Below are positions 56,291 through 64,000 of a DNA stretch of 64,000 nt, one piece after another. The position numbers were made by a program, and so were the translations under genes. The first letter of the stretch is position 1; each line of letters begins with the position of its first letter. The notes below the pieces were generated by a model that made no database searches, was not told the origin of the DNA, and worked only from the letters and a program-made list of their open reading frames with translations. This DNA is from Comamonadaceae bacterium (GTDB lineage: Bacteria > Pseudomonadota > Gammaproteobacteria > Burkholderiales > Burkholderiaceae_C), in assembly GCA_947455465.1 (NCBI GenBank), contig CANGNS010000006.1:1-64000 (forward strand). Reading direction: 5' to 3'.

Positions 56291-57619
56291 ATGTCCCAGC
56301 TGCATCCCAACCAATTTGCGCTGCTCGGTCAGCGTCGGTTTGCGCCGTTTTTCTGGACGCAGTTCAGCGGGGCGGGCAATGACAATGTGTTCAAGTTTGC
56401 TTTTACCGTCATGGTCACCTACCAAGTGCAGGTGGACTGGCTGCCGCCGGCACTGGCCGGTTTGGTCATCGGGGCGCTGTTTATCCTGCCTTATGTGTTG
56501 TTCTCGGCCACCAGCGGCCAAATCGCCGACCGCTGGGACAAAGCGCGCCTGATGCGCCTGGTCAAAAACCTGGAAGTGGCCATCATGCTGCTGGCCGCTT
56601 ATGGCTTTATGGCGCAGCAGGTGGCTGTTTTGCTGGTCTGCACGTTTTTGATGGGCTGCCACTCCACTTTGTTCGGCCCGGCCAAGTTTGCGTACCTGCC
56701 CGAAGTGCTGGACGATCGCGAGCTGGTGGGCGGCAACGGCATGGTGGAGATGGGCACGTTTGTCGCCATCTTGCTGGGCAATATGTTGGGCGGCCTGCTA
56801 GTAGCGCTGCCGCAGGTAGGGCGCGAGGCGGTAGCGCTGGCCTGCGTGGTACTGGCCGTGCTGGGGCGCGTGGTGGCCGGCTTTATTCCGGCTACGCCTG
56901 CGCACCTGCAAGGCCAGCCGATGAACTGGAATCCCTTGAGCGAAACCGCCCGCAACCTGCGCATGGCTGCGCAAGACCCGGTGGTGTTTCGCTCTATGCT
57001 GGGCATTAGCTGGATGTGGTTTTTTGGGGCCGTGTTTTTGAGCCAGTTCCCCTCGTTTGCCAAGTCGGTATTGCACGGCGACGAGCAAGTCGCTTCGCTG
57101 CTGTTGGTTGTTTTTTCGGTAGGGGTGGGCGCTGGCGCCTTGCTCTGTGAGGGGCTGAGCCGCCGAGGCGCCGGCCTGGGGCTGGGTTTGGTGCCCGTGG
57201 GTGCTGCGGGCATGAGCCTGTTTGCGCTGGACCTGTACTCGGCCTCGCACGGCTTGGCGCCTTCGGCGTTGATGGGCGTGGCGCAATTTTTGACCCTCCC
57301 GGCGCATTGGCGCGTGATGGCCGATTTGCTGCTCATGAGCCTGTTCACTGGCCTCTTTAGCGTGCCCATGTATGCGCTGATTCAGCAAAGAAGCCCGGCC
57401 AGCCACCGGGCCCGCATCATTGCCGCAAACAATATTCTCAATGCCTTGTTTATGGTGGTCAGCGCCTTGCTCGCTGGCGCTTTGCTGAGCGCTGGATGGA
57501 GCGTGCCCGAGGTGTTTTTGCTGACTGGCCTGCTCAACGCCTTGTGCGCCGCCTATGTCTGCGTGCGGGTGCCAGACTATCTGCGCGATTTGCGGGTGAT
57601 GTTGGGGTGGCGCGCTTAA
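56291..57619 (+). CDS. MFS transporter, LplT-like
   Basis: 442 residues from ATG 56291 (MSQLHPNQFALLG). Twelve-helix MFS protein; the stretches RRFAPFFWTQFSGAGNDNVFKFA and ATSGQIADRWDKARLMRLVK resemble lysophospholipid transporter LplT. LplT is usually linked to an acyltransferase; none is present here, but plsY is elsewhere in the window. It is probably co-transcribed with the ABC exporter. Confidence 0.88.
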   Translation: MSQLHPNQFALLGQRRFAPFFWTQFSGAGNDNVFKFAFTVMVTYQVQVDWLPPALAGLVIGALFILPYVLFSATSGQIADRWDKARLMRLVKNLEVAIMLLAAYGFMAQQVAVLLVCTFLMGCHSTLFGPAKFAYLPEVLDDRELVGGNGMVEMGTFVAILLGNMLGGLLVALPQVGREAVALACVVLAVLGRVVAGFIPATPAHLQGQPMNWNPLSETARNLRMAAQDPVVFRSMLGISWMWFFGAVFLSQFPSFAKSVLHGDEQVASLLLVVFSVGVGAGALLCEGLSRRGAGLGLGLVPVGAAGMSLFALDLYSASHGLAPSALMGVAQFLTLPAHWRVMADLLLMSLFTGLFSVPMYALIQQRSPASHRARIIAANNILNALFMVVSALLAGALLSAGWSVPEVFLLTGLLNALCAAYVCVRVPDYLRDLRVMLGWRA

Positions 57620-57633
57620 AGTGGCTTATATAT

Positions 57634-58761
57634 TCAGTCTAAAGCAGGTGCGCCACTGACAATCCCCAAATCCTGCATGGCCAGAGCCACTGCGTGGACT
57701 GCTTGTTCCATTTCTACAGGTCCGATGGCGCCTATGCAGCCGACCCGAAAGGTCTCTACCTGCGTGAGTTTGCCCGGATAAAGAATAAAGCCGTGTCGTT
57801 TGGCAGCGTCATAAAACTTCTTGAATGTGTAAGCTGGGTCGGCCGGAGCATGAAAGGTGACGATGATGGGCGCCTGAAAAGCTTCTGGCAAAAAGGGCTG
57901 AAAGCCCAGTGCCGCCATGCCGCGCACGAGGGTCTGGAAATTGGTCTGGTAACGCAATAGGCGCGCGCTTTGCCCGCCCTCTTGGGCAAACTGGGTCAGT
58001 GCTTCGTGCAAGGCCACCACGACGTGCGTGGGCGGTGTAAAACGCCATTGACCGGTTTTTTCCATATACGTGTATTGATCGTACAAATCCATGGCCAGCG
58101 ACTGGCTGTTGCCCCGACAGGACGCCAAAATCTCTTTGCGCAAATAAACAAAACCCATTCCCGGAACGCCTTCGAGGCATTTGCCACTGGCCGCAATGAG
58201 TGCGTCAAAGCGGATGCTGCGTGCATCAATCGGCAAGGCCCCCAGAGAACTCATCGCGTCGACGATCAGGCCTTTGCCCTGCTGTGCACAGATATCGGCA
58301 ACTTCTTGGAGGGGGTTGAGAACCCCGGCACCGGTTTCACAGTGAATAAGCACGACGTGGCTGATGCTGCTGTCCTCTTGCAGCGCTGTTTGCAGGGCAG
58401 TAACGGAAATTGGGCTTGCGTCGTCAAAGGCAATTACCGTAGTGCGCCTGCCCATGAGCGTACTCAAATTGGCCGCACGTTTGCAATAAGCGCCATTGTC
58501 TAGCACCAGCACATGGCCGTCGCGCGGTACCACGCTAGCAACGGCAGCTTCCACGCTAAAGGTGCCACTGCCTTGGAGGGGCACGACCACATGGCTTTCT
58601 TGGCCATGGACGATTTCTAGCAAGCTCTTGCGCACGCTGGCAGTGACTGCGACGAAGTCACTGTCCCAGGATCCCCAGTCGCGCAACATGGCCAGTTTGG
58701 TGCGCAAACTGGTGGTTAAGGGGCCGGGCGTTAGCAAAATGGCGTCGCGGTGCAAAGGCAT
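57634..58761 (-). CDS. phnW: 2-aminoethylphosphonate--pyruvate transaminase
   Basis: 375 residues, class V aminotransferase. Start block [22 protein letters not shown], and the PLP lysine in [15 protein letters not shown] (about 190). Converts 2-aminoethylphosphonate and pyruvate to phosphonoacetaldehyde and alanine, the first step of the route completed by PhnY and PhnA. It is divergent from the phnR gene with the shared control region between them. Confidence 0.95.
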   Translation of the reverse strand: MPLHRDAILLTPGPLTTSLRTKLAMLRDWGSWDSDFVAVTASVRKSLLEIVHGQESHVVVPLQGSGTFSVEAAVASVVPRDGHVLVLDNGAYCKRAANLSTLMGRRTTVIAFDDASPISVTALQTALQEDSSISHVVLIHCETGAGVLNPLQEVADICAQQGKGLIVDAMSSLGALPIDARSIRFDALIAASGKCLEGVPGMGFVYLRKEILASCRGNSQSLAMDLYDQYTYMEKTGQWRFTPPTHVVVALHEALTQFAQEGGQSARLLRYQTNFQTLVRGMAALGFQPFLPEAFQAPIIVTFHAPADPAYTFKKFYDAAKRHGFILYPGKLTQVETFRVGCIGAIGPVEMEQAVHAVALAMQDLGIVSGAPALD

Positions 58762-58850
58762 GAAGGTTGTCCGTATTTTGGTAAATGATGTCGGGGCGCG
58801 GGCAAATCAGGGCTCATTGCGCGTGTGCCGAGACTGCAAGCGAAACGCTG

Positions 58851-58931
58851 ATTGCATGATTTTCACTCAGTTTTGTCAATTGCATTTCGTACTATTGTTG
58901 ACAATCTGCAAAAATCTGGTTTAATCATGCA

Positions 58932-58933
<2 letters not shown>
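58851..58933. promoter_or_regulatory. Divergent phnW/phnR control region
   Basis: Plus strand: -35 TTGACA (58898-58903), 16-bp spacer, -10 TTTAAT (58920-58925). Minus strand: -35 TTGACA (58879-58874), 17-bp spacer, -10 TGCAAT (58856-58851). A perfect 11-bp inverted repeat, ATTGCATGATT (58851-58861) and AATCATGCAAT (58923-58933), covers each -10 box. ATTGT TG ACAAT (58894-58905) is a further palindrome over the plus -35. This looks like a two-site operator, probably for PhnR. Confidence 0.75.
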
Positions 58934-60897
<1,964 letters not shown>

Positions 60898-60910
60898 TTT
60901 TGGAAACGCT

Positions 60911-62368
60911 ATGACAGATATTGCAGAATTTATTCGTGAAAACCAACTGGACGCCATGCGTCTGGGGGGGCAAACCCTAGGCGCTGGGCGCGAGCGGCAC
61001 ATTCCCGTCGTCAACCCCTATTCCGGCGAACGCCTGGGCCAGGTGCCCAAAGCCACGCTGGAAGAGGTGCGCCACGCCTACGCGTGGGCGCACGCCTACC
61101 AAAGCCGGCTAACCCGCTACGAACGTGCTGCCATTCTGAATAAGACGGCCGCCTTGGCGCGCGACCATTTGCAGGACATAGCCAGACTGATCAGCGCCGA
61201 GTCAGGCTTATGCATGAAAGACGCCTTGTACGAAGCAGGCCGCGTGAGCGACGTGCTCTTATTTGGAGCCCAAGAAGTACTCAAAGACGATGGGCAGATA
61301 TTTAGCTGCGACCTGACGCACCACGGCAAGCAACGCCGCGTTTACACCCAGCGCGCCCCCCTCTTAGGGGTTATCAGCGCGATCACGCCCTTCAACCATC
61401 CGATGAACCAGGTGGCGCATAAAGTCATACCGAGCATCGCCACCAATAACCGCATGGTGCTCAAGCCCTCGGAGAAAGTACCTTTTTCTGCGATTTATCT
61501 GGTGCATCTGTTGTACCAAGCGGGCTTGCCGCCGCAAATGCTGCAAGTGATAACGGGCGATCCGGCCGAAATTGCCGACGAAATGCTGACGCATCCTCAG
61601 GTAGACCTGATCACCTTCACCGGCGGCGTGCCGATTGGAAAATACATCGCCGCCAAAGCGGGCTACCGCCGCGTGGTCTTAGAACTTGGCGGTAACGACC
61701 CGCTTATCGTGATGGACGATGCCGACTTGGAGGAGGCTGCCACCCTGGCCGTCAACGGTTCGTACAAAAATTCGGGCCAAAGATGTACCGCGGTCAAGCG
61801 TATGCTTGTTCACGAAAAAGTAGCACGGGATTTCACCGACCTGGTGCTGGCCAAAACCCGTGCCTGGAGCTACGGTGACCCTTCTGACGGTGACAATTTG
61901 ATGGGAACCGTCATTGATGAACAAGCAGCGATGCTGTTCGAAGCACGCGTCAATGAGGCGATCGCCCAAGGTGCGCGTCTGCTGCATGGCAACCAACGGC
62001 GAGGCGCTCTGTATGCGCCGACGGTTATTGACCACGTTAGCCCGCAGATGACCGTAGTACGTGAGGAAACCTTTGGCCCGGTTTCGCCCATTATTCGGTT
62101 TTCTAGCTTGGACGAAGCCATTGCTTTGGCCAATGGCACGGCTTACGGCCTGTCCAGCGGCGTGTGCACCAACCGGCTAGACGATATCGTTCGTTTCGTT
62201 GACGAGTTGCAGATGGGCACGGTAAATATCCGAGAAGTGCCGGGCTATCGCCTAGAACTCACGCCGTTTGGTGGCATCAAGGATTCTGGCCTGGGCTATA
62301 AAGAAGGCGTGCAGGAAGCCATGAAAAGCTTTACCAACATCAAAACTTATTCTCTGCCTTGGGTTTAA
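60911..62368 (+). CDS. phnY: Phosphonoacetaldehyde dehydrogenase
   Basis: 485 residues, NAD-dependent aldehyde dehydrogenase fold. VLELGGNDPLIVMDD (about 255-269) holds the Glu, and SGQRCTAVKR the catalytic Cys (about 291). In this context it oxidises phosphonoacetaldehyde to phosphonoacetate, joining PhnW to PhnA. The name phnY is also used for an unrelated 2-oxoglutarate oxygenase; this is the dehydrogenase. Confidence 0.93.
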   Translation: MTDIAEFIRENQLDAMRLGGQTLGAGRERHIPVVNPYSGERLGQVPKATLEEVRHAYAWAHAYQSRLTRYERAAILNKTAALARDHLQDIARLISAESGLCMKDALYEAGRVSDVLLFGAQEVLKDDGQIFSCDLTHHGKQRRVYTQRAPLLGVISAITPFNHPMNQVAHKVIPSIATNNRMVLKPSEKVPFSAIYLVHLLYQAGLPPQMLQVITGDPAEIADEMLTHPQVDLITFTGGVPIGKYIAAKAGYRRVVLELGGNDPLIVMDDADLEEAATLAVNGSYKNSGQRCTAVKRMLVHEKVARDFTDLVLAKTRAWSYGDPSDGDNLMGTVIDEQAAMLFEARVNEAIAQGARLLHGNQRRGALYAPTVIDHVSPQMTVVREETFGPVSPIIRFSSLDEAIALANGTAYGLSSGVCTNRLDDIVRFVDELQMGTVNIREVPGYRLELTPFGGIKDSGLGYKEGVQEAMKSFTNIKTYSLPWV

Positions 62369-62376
62369 GGTATTCC

Positions 62377-62937
62377 ATGCAAGTGCTTCCATCACGTTTG
62401 GCAGAAATTCGCGATTTGTTTTTTGCCCGTGGGCACTCGCAATACACCGGAGAGCCTGTCAGCCATCTGGAGCACGCCTTGCAGTGTGCGGCCCAAGCCG
62501 AGCGTGAGGGCGCCGGTGATGCCCTGATAAGCGCTGCGCTCTTACATGACCTGGGCCATTTACTGCATGACCTGGGCGAGACGCCCAGTGCGCGCGGCCT
62601 GGACGACGTGCATCAATATCGGGTCGTGCCGTTTTTGCGGGGTCTATTCCCCGACGCAGTGATTGATGCCATCCAGCGCCATGTCAGTGCCAAGCGCTAC
62701 CTGTGTGCTACCCGTCCGCACTACCTGGCCCAATTGTCTGAGGACTCCAAACGCAGCCTCGCCCTGCAAGGTGGCGTTTTTAGTCTCGAGCAAGCGCAAG
62801 CGTTCTTGGAGGAACCAGGCGCACATGATGCCGTGCGCCTGCGCGTGTGGGATGATTTGGCCAAACAGCCAGGTCTTGCGACGCCCGACTTAGCGCATTT
62901 TTTGCAATGCGCCGCGCGCTGTTCGCTGGCCCATTGA
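62377..62937 (+). CDS. HD-domain protein of phosphonate operons (PhnZ-like)
   Basis: 186 residues. The ligand set of the diiron oxygenase PhnZ can be lined up: Y23, E26, H33, H57-D58 (LLHDLGHLLHD), H61, H79, H102 and K106, with only small offsets. PhnZ cleaves 2-amino-1-hydroxyethylphosphonate to glycine and phosphate. Its usual partner, the 2-oxoglutarate hydroxylase, is not in this locus, so the substrate here may be a hydroxylated phosphonate that the PhnW-Y-A route cannot use. The alignment is by eye, and the function is inferred. Confidence 0.75.
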   Translation: MQVLPSRLAEIRDLFFARGHSQYTGEPVSHLEHALQCAAQAEREGAGDALISAALLHDLGHLLHDLGETPSARGLDDVHQYRVVPFLRGLFPDAVIDAIQRHVSAKRYLCATRPHYLAQLSEDSKRSLALQGGVFSLEQAQAFLEEPGAHDAVRLRVWDDLAKQPGLATPDLAHFLQCAARCSLAH

Positions 62938-62943
62938 CGCTTG

Positions 62944-63789
62944 GTGAACAGTCTCAGCCCGCAGGTCCTGATCGCCGTACTGGTAGGTGCCTTGCTGCAT
63001 GCGGGCTGGAACGCATTGGTCAAGTCCAGCACAGATAAGACCCTAGATACCGCGCTTATCCACGTAATTTGCTCCTTTTATGCCATGCCGGTGTGCTGGT
63101 ATCTGGGTCTGCCCGATCCACAGGTTTGGCCTTTCATCATCGCTTCCTTGCTAGTACATGTGGCCTACTACTTTGCGCTGGCTGGTGCTTACCGACATGG
63201 TGACTTGGGCTTGGCTTATCCCTTGATGCGAGGCACAGCACCTGTCCTGGTGGCGCTCAGCTCTTTCGTGGTGCTCGGAGAGGTACTCACACCGCTCGCA
63301 TGGTCGGGCGTTTTTGGGGTCAGCGTGGGCCTTCTCTGCATGGGTGCTGGGGGAGCGATGCTGCAGCAAAAAAAGGCGCTTGCGTTTGCATTATCTAATG
63401 CGGTTTTAATTGCTATTTATACGGTCGTCGACGCCAAGGGCGCGCGTATGAGCGGCCATGTTTTGCAATACGCGGCGCTCTTGTTTGCTTTGGATGGATG
63501 GCCTTTTGCCTTGCTAACTCTATGGCATCGCAAGGGCGATGTTATGCCTTATGTGCGCGAGCGTTGGCGCGTAGCGGCAGGCGGGGCGGGCGCCTCCTTG
63601 GCTTCTTATTCGATTGCCTTGTGGGCTATGACCGTGGCGCCCGTTGCCCTCATAGCCGCGCTGCGAGAGACATCGGTGCTATTTGCCGCGATTTTGGGCG
63701 CCTGGCTGCTTAAAGAACCGTGGACCCGGATGCGTGTGTTTGGCACCGCGTTTATCGTGATGGGTGTTATGGCACTGCATTTAGCCTAG
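62944..63789 (+). CDS. DMT/EamA-type membrane transporter of the phosphonate locus
   Basis: 281 residues from GTG 62944 (TTG 62941 is also possible), 6 bp after the HD gene. Ten hydrophobic helices in two EamA-like halves, with LLHAGWNALVKSS at the start and YRHGDLGLAYPLMRGTAPV in the first half. It resembles the phosphonate-utilisation-associated DUF6 proteins. It may import or export a phosphonate or the amino acid product. No ABC-type phosphonate importer is in the window. Confidence 0.85.
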   Translation: MNSLSPQVLIAVLVGALLHAGWNALVKSSTDKTLDTALIHVICSFYAMPVCWYLGLPDPQVWPFIIASLLVHVAYYFALAGAYRHGDLGLAYPLMRGTAPVLVALSSFVVLGEVLTPLAWSGVFGVSVGLLCMGAGGAMLQQKKALAFALSNAVLIAIYTVVDAKGARMSGHVLQYAALLFALDGWPFALLTLWHRKGDVMPYVRERWRVAAGGAGASLASYSIALWAMTVAPVALIAALRETSVLFAAILGAWLLKEPWTRMRVFGTAFIVMGVMALHLA

Positions 63790-63848
63790 CGCGTCACCAA
63801 TTGTTTTTGCTCCCGAAGTAAATCTGCAATATTTCTCATGCCTACTTA

Positions 63849-63868
63849 CCGATATTCTTTATCGGAGG
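63849..63868 (+). promoter_or_regulatory. Hairpin overlapping the ribosome site of the PhoD-like gene
   Basis: CCGATA (63849-63854), loop TTCTT, TATCGG (63860-63865): a perfect 6-bp stem whose 3' arm overlaps the Shine-Dalgarno GGAGG (63864-63868). It could limit translation of the downstream gene. Confidence 0.45.
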
Positions 63869-63872
63869 TTTT

Positions 63873-64000
63873 ATGAGTAATCGTAGGAGTTTTCTTGTTA
63901 AGTCCAGTGCCGCCGCCGCTGTGGTGTCTCTGGATAGTGCTTTAGTCGCCTGTGGTGGTGGCAATTCGACAAAGCCGGCCCAATTTACTTACGGTGTTGC
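63873..64000 (+). CDS. PhoD-like alkaline phosphatase/phosphodiesterase (partial, 5' end)
   Basis: Only 42 residues are visible before the window ends. Twin-arginine-type signal (NRRSFLVKSSAAAAVVSLD) and a lipoprotein-type Cys in ALVACGGGNS, then FTYGV, the usual beginning of the PhoD catalytic region (x-Y-G-V-A-S-G-D). A good GGAGG precedes the ATG. In a phosphonate locus it would release phosphate from extracellular esters. The call rests on a short N-terminus. Confidence 0.6.
   Translation, partial: MSNRRSFLVKSSAAAAVVSLDSALVACGGGNSTKPAQFTYGV

Overview
The window looks like a chromosomal segment of a high-GC betaproteobacterium of the order Burkholderiales, most likely a Comamonadaceae-type freshwater organism (Rhodoferax/Limnohabitans/Curvibacter-like). 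The reasons are the folC-SPOR-cvpA-purF-metZ gene order, the sequence character of the housekeeping proteins, and a BciA-type 8-vinyl reductase that hints at bacteriochlorophyll synthesis. The genus is an inference.

Layout. (1) 1-4004 is the end of an integrated element: DnaC-like loader (cut by the window edge), an HTH replication protein with palindromes inside its gene, an AlpA-like regulator, an unknown gene and a P4-type integrase, ending at what looks like the 3' end of a tRNA-Ser. (2) 4290-6473 is an AT-rich foreign gene for a large secreted protein. (3) 6620-10481 holds bciA, a PaiB-like protein, an old-yellow-enzyme homologue, a small Cys protein and a lipoprotein. (4) 10502-15221 is a complete 4.7 kb satellite-like element in tRNA-Thr(CGT). 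It has an exact 50-bp att repeat, three 22-bp arm-type repeats at its two ends, integrase, a HigBA toxin-antitoxin pair, unknown genes and a replication-type protein with iteron-like repeats. (5) 15294-38951 is core genome: fbp, pepN, prfB (with its programmed frameshift), an acyl-CoA synthetase, ybaK, plsY, yajQ, murB, a hybrid histidine kinase, argG, ppnP, and the folC-SPOR-cvpA-purF-metZ-gltX run. (6) 39014-39334 is a tRNA-Ala/Glu/Asp operon. Its tRNA-Asp is the target of a third, decayed element (39317-43816) with a truncated integrase, an IS21-family insertion and a Fic protein. (7) 43972-57619 is core genome again: a PuuD-like membrane protein, a LivK-type binding protein, a DinG-type helicase, a tRNA-modification group (pseudouridine synthase, trmB, gluQ), pirin, flavodoxin, ABC exporter and an LplT-like MFS protein. 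(8) 57634-64000 is a phosphonate catabolism locus.

How genes work together. The phosphonate locus encodes the 2-aminoethylphosphonate route PhnW (transaminase), PhnY (phosphonoacetaldehyde dehydrogenase) and PhnA (phosphonoacetate hydrolase), giving acetate and phosphate. It also has a GntR/FCD regulator, an HD-domain protein carrying the ligand set of the C-P-cleaving oxygenase PhnZ, a DMT-type membrane protein and the start of a PhoD-like phosphatase. The phnW/phnR intergenic region contains two back-to-back promoters whose -10 boxes are each covered by one arm of a perfect 11-bp inverted repeat, and the phnR start codon falls at the predicted transcription start.

The most unusual parts are the 4.7 kb tRNA-Thr element with its internal architecture, the lambda-O-like placement of palindromes inside replication genes of two different elements, and the phn control region. 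All calls come from reading the sequence; no database search was run.
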